Shown here piece after piece: positions 57,775 to 64,000 of a DNA stretch of 64,000 bases. The position numbers were made by a program, and so were the translations under genes. The stretch's first letter is position 1. Each line of letters opens with the position of its first letter. Origin of the DNA: Clostridium ganghwense (lineage in GTDB: Bacteria > Bacillota > Clostridia > Clostridiales > Clostridiaceae); assembly GCF_026735165.1 (NCBI RefSeq), contig NZ_JAPQES010000008.1:18562-82561 (forward strand), in the 5' to 3' direction. Below the pieces are notes generated by a model. The model saw nothing but the letters and a program-made list of their open reading frames with translations. It was not told the origin of the DNA and made no database searches.

Positions 57775-59886
57775 TTATAAAATTCTTACTATAGTTGTTG
57801 TAATAAAACATACAATAAAAGCAATACCAGTTGGAATAACAGCGGCTAGTACAGTCCATTTTAAACTTCCAGTCTCTTTCTTTATAGTAATCAAGGTAGT
57901 AGCACAAGGCCAATGAAGCAGACTAAATAGCATTACATTTAAAGCAGTAAGGTAAGTCCAGCCATGATTTAAAAGAATTTGTTTTAAAGATTCTATACTT
58001 TCAAAATCAATCAAAGCTCCTTTGGAAAGATATGCCATAAGAAGAACAGGAAGTACGATTTCATTAGCAGGCAGCCCTAGTATAAATGCCATTAGAATAT
58101 ATCCATCTAATCCAATTAAATTAGCTACTGGTTGTAAAAAAGCAGCTGTATGGTCTAGAATACTTAAATTTCCAATATATATGTTTCCTAAAATCCAGGT
58201 AATAGCTCCTGCTGGTGCTGCAACGAGTACAGCTCTTCCAAGTACAAATATAGTTCTATCAATAAAAGAAGTATATAAAACTCTTCCAACTTGTGGTTTC
58301 CTATAAGGTGGTAGTTCTAAGGTGAAACTTGAAGGAATGCCTTTTAACAAAGTTTTAGAAAGCACATAAGAAACCAGCAAAGTAATTATAACTCCTATGA
58401 TTACCATAGCTGTAACAGCTAATGCAGGTGCAAAACTAGCGAATTTACTTTTGGAATTTGCTACTAAAAATACTGATGAAATTGCAAGCAATGTTGGGAA
58501 TCTGCCGTTACATGGAACAAAATTGTTTGTTAATATAGCAATGAGTCTTTCTCTTGGTGAATCAATAATTCTGCATCCTACAATTCCTGCAGCATTACAT
58601 CCTATACCCATACACATAGTAAGGCACTGTTTACCATGAGCACAAGCTTTTTTAAAAAGATGATCAAGATTAAAAGCAACTCTTGGTAAGTAACCTAAAT
58701 CTTCAAGTAACGTGAAGAGAGGGAAGAAAATTGCCATTGGAGGAAGCATAACTGAAACAACCCATGCTAATGTTCTGTAAAGTCCAAGGATAAATATACC
58801 GTGAAGCCATGCTGGAGCATTAAGATGGTTAAACCATTTTGTCAAGATATCTTCAAAGCTAAATAGTAAATCGGCAAGTAACTGAGAAGGATAGTTAGCA
58901 CCAGTAAGAGTAAGCCAGAATAATAAAGCTAAAATTAAAAGCATAATAGGAATTCCAAAAATTTTTGATGTAATATAATTATCAATAATTCTGTCTCTAT
59001 CATGTTTATTTTTATTATGAATTATATATTTATCTCTGATGTACTCAGCTTTTTTATAAATTTGCTGCATTATATCATGTCTTATTTTATTTTTATCTCT
59101 ATCTATTCGTACTTTATTGGAACTTTCTATTAATTCCTGAGAATCTTTTGAATCTATTTGATTAAGCACTGAATTCAATATAGATTCATTTCCATCAATT
59201 AGTCTTAAAGAAAGCCACCTTGTATTAATATTGTTTACTTTATCTTGTACTTGAGGATGTATAGCATTAACCATTTCTTCTATATAATCTTGATAAATAA
59301 CTCTGTTAGGTTTTGGTTTAATATGTTGAGATGCAACTTTATAAACAGTTTCTTTTAGTTCTTCAATACCTATACCACTTCTTGCAGCAGTTAGAACTAC
59401 TGGTATACCTAATTCCTTTTCAATTCCTTTTGCATCAATAGTTATATTTTTCTTTTTAGCTTCATCAATAAGATTAATACATAAAATTACATTGTTCGTA
59501 ATCTCCATTACTTGATATACAAGATTAAGATTTCTTTCAAGACAAGTAGCATCGGTTACAACAATAACTGTATCGGGATTTCCAAAACAAATGTAATCTC
59601 TTGCGATGAATTCTTCTACAGAAGAAGCAAAAAGAGAATAAGTGCCAGGTAAATCTACTAATATAAATTCTTGGGTTTTATATTTAAATTTTCCTCTTGC
59701 ATTGGTAACGGTTTTACCTGGCCAGTTTCCAGTATGTTGATGAAGTCCTGTTAATGAATTAAAAACAGTACTTTTTCCTGTATTAGGATTTCCAGCTAAT
59801 CCTATAACATATTGTCCTACTTTTTTCTCTACAGTATATATTTCTGACAAAATATTTTGTCCAGTAGATTTGTAAGTAAGTCCCAT
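57775..59886 (-). CDS. feoB: FeoB ferrous iron transporter
   Basis: FeoB imports Fe2+ across the cytoplasmic membrane and is driven by a GTP-dependent switch. This 703-residue protein has the cytoplasmic G domain first (GNPNTGKSTVFNSLTG, about residues 32-47; DLPGTYS; NLIDEA; about 30-200), then a helical linker and about ten membrane helices with the Gate and FeoB_C segments (GCRIIDSPRERLIAILTNNFVPCNGRFP). It opens with the GHHQ/TGN-type switch (TGNWPGKTV). Its gene follows feoA by 24 bases on the minus strand, with a GGAGGG site in that gap. Confidence 0.95.
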   Translation of the reverse strand: MGLTYKSTGQNILSEIYTVEKKVGQYVIGLAGNPNTGKSTVFNSLTGLHQHTGNWPGKTVTNARGKFKYKTQEFILVDLPGTYSLFASSVEEFIARDYICFGNPDTVIVVTDATCLERNLNLVYQVMEITNNVILCINLIDEAKKKNITIDAKGIEKELGIPVVLTAARSGIGIEELKETVYKVASQHIKPKPNRVIYQDYIEEMVNAIHPQVQDKVNNINTRWLSLRLIDGNESILNSVLNQIDSKDSQELIESSNKVRIDRDKNKIRHDIMQQIYKKAEYIRDKYIIHNKNKHDRDRIIDNYITSKIFGIPIMLLILALLFWLTLTGANYPSQLLADLLFSFEDILTKWFNHLNAPAWLHGIFILGLYRTLAWVVSVMLPPMAIFFPLFTLLEDLGYLPRVAFNLDHLFKKACAHGKQCLTMCMGIGCNAAGIVGCRIIDSPRERLIAILTNNFVPCNGRFPTLLAISSVFLVANSKSKFASFAPALAVTAMVIIGVIITLLVSYVLSKTLLKGIPSSFTLELPPYRKPQVGRVLYTSFIDRTIFVLGRAVLVAAPAGAITWILGNIYIGNLSILDHTAAFLQPVANLIGLDGYILMAFILGLPANEIVLPVLLMAYLSKGALIDFESIESLKQILLNHGWTYLTALNVMLFSLLHWPCATTLITIKKETGSLKWTVLAAVIPTGIAFIVCFITTTIVRIL

Positions 59887-59910
59887 AATACCCTCCTTAA
59901 TTATCTCTTG

Positions 59911-60144
59911 CTATTTACTACTTTCACAAACATAAACTAAAGATGCTTCTTCTTCTCTTAATGCAATCATTGCTCCTCTTATGTTATATACAGTAGGATC
60001 ACCAGAAGGACCTCTGCGAACTACTTCAATATAAGAGCCTTTTGTAAGCCCTAATGCTAACATTCTTTCTCTAAGAAATCCTTGAGCGATTATATCATTA
60101 ACTTTTACCAAATCACCTACGCTTACATTACTAAGTTTTTCCAT
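59911..60144 (-). CDS. feoA: FeoA cytoplasmic accessory protein
   Basis: This 77-residue SH3-like protein of the FeoA family (VGDLVKVNDIIAQGFLRERMLALGLTKGSYIEVVRRGPSGDPTVYNIRGAMIALREEEA) is believed to regulate FeoB by binding its cytoplasmic domain. Its start has GGAGGG a few bases before it on the minus strand. It is the first gene of the feoA-feoB unit. Two candidate metal boxes lie upstream, at 60189 and 60244. Confidence 0.93.
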   Translation of the reverse strand: MEKLSNVSVGDLVKVNDIIAQGFLRERMLALGLTKGSYIEVVRRGPSGDPTVYNIRGAMIALREEEASLVYVCESSK

Positions 60145-60188
60145 AACAATCCCTCCAATTTTTTATCAGAAAATTAGTTCCGTTTAAC

Positions 60189-60263
60189 TTAGTTATCTTA
60201 GGCTAATTTCATGTTATGCTAGCTTGTATACATGTGTGAATTTAAATTAGGATAACTTAATTT
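60189..60263 (-). promoter_or_regulatory. Candidate DtxR-type metal boxes before feoAB
   Basis: TTAGTTATCTTAGGCTAA (60189-60206) and AAATTAGGATAACTTAATTT (60244-60263) resemble the TTAGG-N-CTAA palindromes used by DtxR-family repressors. They lie between the feoA start and the dtxR-like gene, in front of feoA. Iron-dependent repression of feoAB by the neighbouring regulator is a reasonable inference. Confidence 0.5.
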
Positions 60264-60276
60264 AAATTTAACAACA

Positions 60277-60305
60277 AAAAAGGCGACTTAATAGTCAGCC
60301 TTTTT
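60277..60305. terminator. Terminator after the DtxR-family gene
   Basis: AAAAAGGC-GACT and AGTC-A-GCCTTTTT form a stem with one bulge. It follows the stop of the minus-strand regulator and, being A/T-flanked on both sides, can work in either direction. Confidence 0.8.
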
Positions 60306-60316
60306 ATAAAGCAAAG

Positions 60317-60799
60317 TTATACTGTTTTATAATTTTTTCTCATTTCGACATAGTTTCTAAAATCATTAATGAGTTGTGGATTATCATCAATAAACTTAAC
60401 AAAAGCAATTATATATTCCAAGGTTTCACTGCTAATTATATGTTCTAATTTTTCAGTTTGTTCTAAAACATCATTTGTTGGAGCAATTAAATTTAAAAAT
60501 TTTTCTAGGGTATTGTGCCTATCAAGCAAAAACTTTCCTACTTTTTTCCCTTCTTCGGTAAGAATTATAACACCATATTTTTCATAATTTATAAGATTCA
60601 TTTCAGAAAATTTTTGAGACATTTTTGTAGCTGAAGGAGGCTGCACATTTAATGCTTTTGATAATTCATTAACTCTTGTAAATCCGCTTTCAAGAGAAAG
60701 CCTATATATCATTTCTATATAATCTTCCATTGAAGGAGTTAGCAAATGAGAAGCTTTTCTCATATATCCACGAAAGGTGTAAAAATCATCATTTAACAT
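60317..60799 (-). CDS. DtxR/MntR-family metal-dependent regulator
   Basis: This 160-residue regulator has an N-terminal winged helix (LTPSMEDYIEMIYRLSLESGFTRVNELSKALNVQPPSATKMSQKFSEMNLI, about residues 18-68) and a dimerisation/metal domain (RHNTLEKFLNLI, LEQTEKLEHIISSETLEYI, about 93-128). Length and the absent SH3 domain are like MntR. It represses metal-uptake genes with Fe2+ or Mn2+ bound. A terminator separates it from the feoAB genes on the same strand, which carry candidate boxes upstream. AGGAG precedes the start. Confidence 0.9.
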   Translation of the reverse strand: MLNDDFYTFRGYMRKASHLLTPSMEDYIEMIYRLSLESGFTRVNELSKALNVQPPSATKMSQKFSEMNLINYEKYGVIILTEEGKKVGKFLLDRHNTLEKFLNLIAPTNDVLEQTEKLEHIISSETLEYIIAFVKFIDDNPQLINDFRNYVEMRKNYKTV

Positions 60800-60937
60800 A
60801 ACTTCAACTCCTAAGTATATTTATATTAAATAGTATGATATATTTATAAAAGTATTCCTAATCAATAAAGTAGAAGTATTTTTATAAATATATCACTAGA
60901 ATAAGTATAAATATTTATTTTAAAAGGGGTTTTTAAT

Positions 60938-61483
60938 ATGACAAATAATGAAAGTAAAATAAGAGTTATTAAAGTTATACCTTATAATTCAAAATGGATT
61001 GATGAATTTAAAACAGAATCAGAAAATATATTAAAAATAATGGAAAATGATATAGTCAAAATTCACCATATAGGAAGCACTTCCATACCAAGAATGAGTG
61101 CAAAGTCTGTAATTGACATATTAATTGAAATAAATAATATCAAAAATGTTGATAAATATAATAATGCTATGAAAAGTATTGGATATGAAGTCATGGGGGA
61201 ATACGGAATTATAGGGAGAAGATTTTTCTTAAAAGGAATATATAATAGAACTCATCACGTACATATTTTTCAAGTTGGAAATCCAGAAATTAAAAGGCAC
61301 TTAAATTTTAGAGATTATATGACGGTTCATCCTAAAGAAGCAGAAAAATATTCTAAATTAAAACAAGAATTAGCTTTAGAATTTCCTAATGATATTAATG
61401 GATATTGCAATGGAAAAGATAAGTTTATAAAAGAAATAGATTTTAAAGCAGAAGTATGGGCATATACAAAGATTGTAGAATAA
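60938..61483 (+). CDS. GrpB-family nucleotidyltransferase-like protein
   Basis: This 181-residue protein of the GrpB family (UPF0157) has VIPYNSKWIDEFKTES (about residues 13-28), HHIGSTSIPRMSAKSVIDILIEI (about 43-65) with the GS-D-D nucleotidyltransferase pattern, THHVHIFQVGNPE (about 107-119) and RDYMTVHP. The fold is of the nucleotidyltransferase superfamily. The reaction is unknown. AAAAGGGG lies before the ATG. It has no clear operon partner. Confidence 0.87.
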   Translation: MTNNESKIRVIKVIPYNSKWIDEFKTESENILKIMENDIVKIHHIGSTSIPRMSAKSVIDILIEINNIKNVDKYNNAMKSIGYEVMGEYGIIGRRFFLKGIYNRTHHVHIFQVGNPEIKRHLNFRDYMTVHPKEAEKYSKLKQELALEFPNDINGYCNGKDKFIKEIDFKAEVWAYTKIVE

Positions 61484-61538
61484 AATTCAACTATGTATTC
61501 TATTTAAAAATATTTTATTATACTAGGAGGGGGATAAT

Positions 61539-62528
61539 ATGAACCTTAAAAGAGAAGAGTTTTTTAACAAATATCATCTTATAGAAGATGATATTATAAA
61601 AAATGAAATAGACTGGAATGTTTTAAATAACATATACCTTGATTTTAATACATATAAAAATAGTTATGAAACTCAAGCTGATTTTATAGCAGATACGCTT
61701 AGAACACATAAAAAAATACATTCAGTAAAGTCTAGGGTAAAAGATCCTGAACGCTTAATTGAAAAGATTATTAGAAAGACATCTAGCAGAAAAGAAAAGT
61801 ATGGAGGAGAATTTCAGTTCTCTGTTGAGAATTATAAAGAAGAAATAACTGATTTGATAGGAGTTAGAGCAATACACATTTTTAAAGAGGATTGGGAAGA
61901 CATACATAATTTTATTTTGAAGACTTGGAGGGTTATTGAAATAACGGCTAATGTTAGAGAAGGCGATGATACCCAAAGATTTGAAGAATTAAATATTGAA
62001 ATTCACTCTAGAAAATCAGGATATCGCTCCGTACATTATTTGATAGAGTTTTTCCCAACAAATCAAAAAGTTATAGCAGAAATTCAAGTAAGAACAATAT
62101 TTGAGGAAGGTTATGGTGAAATCGATCACCAGTTGAGGTATTCTCATAATGAAATTCCAGAGGTATTAGCTTTAAATCTTCTATTATTTAATCGTATAGC
62201 TGGTAGTTCAGATGAAATGGCTTCATTTATAAATTTACTTAATAGAAATTGGACTGAAATGGAGGAAAAATATGAGAGAATAATAGACGTAAAGAATAAA
62301 CAAATAAAGCAATTAAAAGATAATATTGAACAAAAAACAACTATAGAAGCAAAAGATAAACAAGATATTTTATCAAGCCTAGACAATATAATTATGAAGG
62401 ATGATCTAGTAAATTTAACGGAAAATCTAATTAAGACATTTGGTAGAACAAATCATAATACAGGTGTTGATGGAAGTGTTGACCATATTTCGATAAATAA
62501 TATAAAACATAAAGATAACAGAAAATAA
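61539..62528 (+). CDS. RelA/SpoT synthetase-domain protein
   Basis: This 329-residue cytoplasmic protein has the RelA/SpoT nucleotidyltransferase domain (about residues 50-190): SVKSRVKDPERLIEKI, EITDLIGVRAIHIFKEDW, GYRSVHYLIEFF, IAEIQVRTIFEEGYGEIDHQLRY. A helical/coiled-coil tail follows (about 225-290). No HD hydrolase, TGS or ACT domain is present. It is of the small alarmone synthetase type and could make (p)ppGpp. The GYRSVHY and EIQVRT motifs are the synthetase signatures. AGGAGGGG precedes the ATG. Confidence 0.87.
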   Translation: MNLKREEFFNKYHLIEDDIIKNEIDWNVLNNIYLDFNTYKNSYETQADFIADTLRTHKKIHSVKSRVKDPERLIEKIIRKTSSRKEKYGGEFQFSVENYKEEITDLIGVRAIHIFKEDWEDIHNFILKTWRVIEITANVREGDDTQRFEELNIEIHSRKSGYRSVHYLIEFFPTNQKVIAEIQVRTIFEEGYGEIDHQLRYSHNEIPEVLALNLLLFNRIAGSSDEMASFINLLNRNWTEMEEKYERIIDVKNKQIKQLKDNIEQKTTIEAKDKQDILSSLDNIIMKDDLVNLTENLIKTFGRTNHNTGVDGSVDHISINNIKHKDNRK

Positions 62529-62551
62529 TAAAATATATGACCATAAGGGTT

Positions 62552-62608
62552 ATAACTACGGGGTAGAGGATTAGAGAGGAATTATCTAAATCTTTACCTC
62601 GTAGTTAT
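62552..62608. repeat. Inverted repeat after the RelA/SpoT-domain gene
   Basis: ATAACTACG (62552-62560) and CGTAGTTAT (62600-62608) pair perfectly, extended inward by GGG-TAGAG / CTTTACC-type pairs. It has no clear T tract. It may end the transcript or be a regulator site. Confidence 0.5.
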
Positions 62609-62637
62609 ATAAGATGTTAGTGAAAATTTCTAAGTAA

Positions 62638-63042
62638 ATATATAGCATAAAATCTTTAAATAAAGTTATAGAAGTCAAAGCAAATTTTGGGTTTATTGTT
62701 ATCTTAATATCATTATTATTAGTATATGAAGCTGATAACATAGTGGGACTTTTATCAGCAGATAGAGGATTTGATAATAGAATAAAGCATAGTGCTTATA
62801 TAGTCATAGGATTATTAGAAGATTATACAGGAAGAAGGATTGGAGCTAAATTGTTTTATGAGTTAGAAAAATGGACTTTAGATAGTAATATAACAAGATT
62901 AGAACTAACAGTAATGGTGTATAATGAAAAGGCAGTGAAATTATATAAGAAAATGGGATTTAAAATAGAAGGAGTAAAAGAGAAATCTTTAATTGTAGAT
63001 GGACAACATATACATGAATACTATATGGCAAAAAGTCTTTAG
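62638..63042 (+). pseudogene. 5'-truncated GNAT acetyltransferase
   Basis: The frame holds a complete C-terminal GNAT half: YEADNIVGLLSADR, IGLLEDYTGRRIGAKLFYELEKW with the acetyl-CoA loop GRRIGA, LTVMVYNEKAVKLYKKMGFKIEGVKEKSL and the last beta strand. The typical N-terminal 50-60 residues are missing. The frame opens at 62638 after a stop, the only start-like codon is a GTG at 62743, and no good ribosome binding site is seen. It is probably a remnant. A short active form cannot be excluded. Confidence 0.65.
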
Positions 63043-63125
63043 TACTTATTAAATGATTATAAGAAAAGATGTATAACTTGGTTTGAAAAGTTTTATTAAA
63101 TTAATTTAAGAGGGGAGTGGTTTCA

Positions 63126-63380
63126 GTGACTAAACTTAGTAAGATGCTTAATATTGGAAGTGTATTAGAAAATAAACTTATAGATGTTGGAATTCAGTCA
63201 CAGGAAGAATTAATAGACAGTGGGAGTAAAGAGGCATTTATAAGAATAAAAATGATTGATAGTAGTGCTTGTTATAACATGTTATGTTCTTTAGAAGGTG
63301 CAATTCAAGGAATAAGATGGTGTAATTTATCCGAATCAACAAAAAAAGATTTAAAGTTATTTTTACAATCGTTGAAGTAA
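63126..63380 (+). CDS. TfoX C-terminal-domain protein
   Basis: This small protein matches the C-terminal domain of TfoX/Sxy: LSKMLNIGSVLENKLIDVGIQSQEELIDSGSKEAFIRIKM, CYNMLCSLEGAIQGIRW and a final LK helix. The N-terminal TfoX domain is absent, as is common in Firmicutes. Its role in competence is not established in this context. The start was set at the GTG at 63126, ten bases after the AGAGGGGAG site; an earlier GTG overlaps that site. It has 84 residues. Confidence 0.82.
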   Translation: MTKLSKMLNIGSVLENKLIDVGIQSQEELIDSGSKEAFIRIKMIDSSACYNMLCSLEGAIQGIRWCNLSESTKKDLKLFLQSLK

Positions 63381-63825
63381 GTATGAATTAAGGTGGTATA
63401 AAAAATGTATGGTTTAGATTATTTTCTCTATTCTATTTTTGGAATTATAAATTTAATATCTTTGTTAAAAGTCATGTGTTGGCAGAAAGAACATATTCAA
63501 TAGCATATTTAGATACCAAATATTAAAATTCAGCTTATAGGGGATAAAGATACAAGACGATTTGCAATAGAGTTTACTAAAAAGCCAATTTGAAGTAGTT
63601 AAAATATGATTGTAAAAGGGATATGCAATATATACTTTTCCAGGTGTATCAATATAATGATAATATAGAAAAATTAAAAAACACGTAGAAAGCAAAAGAT
63701 AATTTAATCAGATCTGATTTATTAAGCATAATTGGTTTGAGATTTATGATAAGATATTCTTCGTCGCCGCAAGAGGGCGGAAGATTAACGACGAAATATG
63801 AATTTAAAGAAATTTAAAAAAGTTG
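63381..63825. other. Gene-poor stretch before the rRNA promoter
   Basis: An ATG at 63405 behind AGGTGG opens a 32-codon hydrophobic frame to 63503. It may be a small peptide but is weak. Later bases up to 63800 look like debris of coding sequence and no longer frame is open. The GTCGCCGCAAGAGGGCGG-type segment near 63765 is repeated as GTTGTCGCAAGGTGGCG at about 63860 and belongs to the rRNA leader. Confidence 0.4.
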
Positions 63826-63854
63826 TTGACAAGGACGAGTTGATGTGATATACT
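63826..63854 (+). promoter_or_regulatory. rRNA operon promoter
   Basis: TTGACA (63826-63831) and TATACT (63849-63854) are spaced by 17 bases, about 100 bases before the 16S start. The strong hexamers and a GTCGCAAGG hairpin-forming leader fit a clostridial rRNA promoter. Confidence 0.9.
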
Positions 63855-63957
63855 AAGCGAGTTGTCGCAAGGTGGCGAGAAAGAAATTGGTCTTTGAAAA
63901 TTAAACAGAAGTAAGGAAACACAGTCAGTCAATAAATTTGAGTAAAGATTAAACTTT

Positions 63958-64000
63958 TAAATTGAGAGTTTGATCCTGGCTCAGGACGAACGCTGGCGGC
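63958..64000 (+). rRNA. rrs: 16S ribosomal RNA, 5' end (partial)
   Basis: The universal 16S start with the 27F region (GAGAGTTTGATCCTGGCTCAG, then GACGAACGCTGGCGGC) is visible up to the window edge. The leader contains GGTCTTTGAAAATTAAAC, seen before many clostridial 16S genes. The 5' end is set by comparison with E. coli. Confidence 0.97.

Noticed and set aside
57638..57913. Minus-strand ORF overlapping the feoB end
   Set aside because: It runs out of frame with feoB, and the FeoB C-terminus is better explained by the long frame.
58022..58306. Plus-strand ORF opposite feoB
   Set aside because: It is antisense to membrane helices; the Ile/Ala/Thr pattern is a shadow.
63405..63503. 32-codon hydrophobic ORF behind AGGTGG
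   Set aside because: It may be real, but is too short and isolated to support; noted only in the intergenic entry.
1..64000. CRISPR arrays, tRNA genes and IS transposases
   Set aside because: No regularly spaced direct repeats, cloverleaf genes or transposase motifs were seen by eye; short or diverged ones could be missed.

Overview
The window is low-GC, A/T-biased Firmicutes DNA with strong AGGAGG-type ribosome binding sites, TTG/GTG starts and short intergenic hairpins. The gene content (anaerobic flavoproteins, TPP switch with thiW/thiM, FeoAB, clostridial CPBP and DUF4438 families) and the start of a 16S rRNA gene at the right edge fit a chromosome of Clostridium in the strict sense. No species can be named from the sequence alone.

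Layout. 1-5540: a BceRS-BceAB peptide-antibiotic sensing and detoxification module, with a uppP (bacA) gene between the two halves that carries an in-frame TAG. 5638-7676: a PadR repressor and a flavodoxin-like reductase sharing an identical palindromic operator. 7791-9825: a LysR regulator divergent from ispG. 10185-13848: a run of accessory genes (DUF89, GNAT, a broken CPBP protease, an HD hydrolase, two tiny membrane or coiled-coil proteins, Nudix). 13939-15692: thiamine-thiazole salvage (thiW-thiM) behind a canonical TPP riboswitch with terminator and then a second, diverged TPP-like element. 16141-23496: an unrecognised cluster of two paralogous acidic proteins (the first frameshifted), a helical-YwqG fusion and a 1020-residue DUF4132 protein. 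23666-31772: TPR membrane protein, MBL hydrolase, a frameshifted DUF4438 gene, ASCH protein, PEPCK-like protein, secreted lipase and small ORFs.

31932-52980 is the most interesting part. Two direct copies (about 0.7 kb) of a GNAT gene with its hairpin flank roughly 20 kb. That interval carries an aminotransferase, a U32 peptidase and a respiratory locus: apbE and a solute-binding lipoprotein on the minus strand, and divergently a type II NADH dehydrogenase with an extra membrane domain, EetA-like and EetB-like proteins, polyprenyl synthase, UbiD, UbiA, UbiX, an ABC ATPase and permease, an FMN-binding protein, a DcuS/DcuR-like two-component system, and a lipoprotein fumarate reductase with its own covalent-FMN domain. 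Read together, NADH electrons would pass through a demethylmenaquinone-type quinone and EetA/EetB to a flavinylated reductase outside the membrane. The pairing of UbiA with UbiD/UbiX and an ABC importer suggests a quinone made from an imported carboxylated aromatic precursor. A truncated group II intron lies beside the right-hand repeat.

53188-57570: a sugar ABC transporter (binding protein plus two permeases, no ATPase) behind a promoter with a cre-like site, then a decayed Na+/Ca2+ antiporter and a holin-like membrane protein. 57775-60799: feoB-feoA and a DtxR-family regulator with candidate metal boxes between them. 60938-63380: GrpB, a RelA/SpoT-domain protein, a truncated GNAT and a TfoX C-terminal-domain protein. 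63826-64000: rRNA promoter and the first bases of 16S rRNA.

Coordinates were read by eye. Family assignments rest on recognised motifs, not on database searches.
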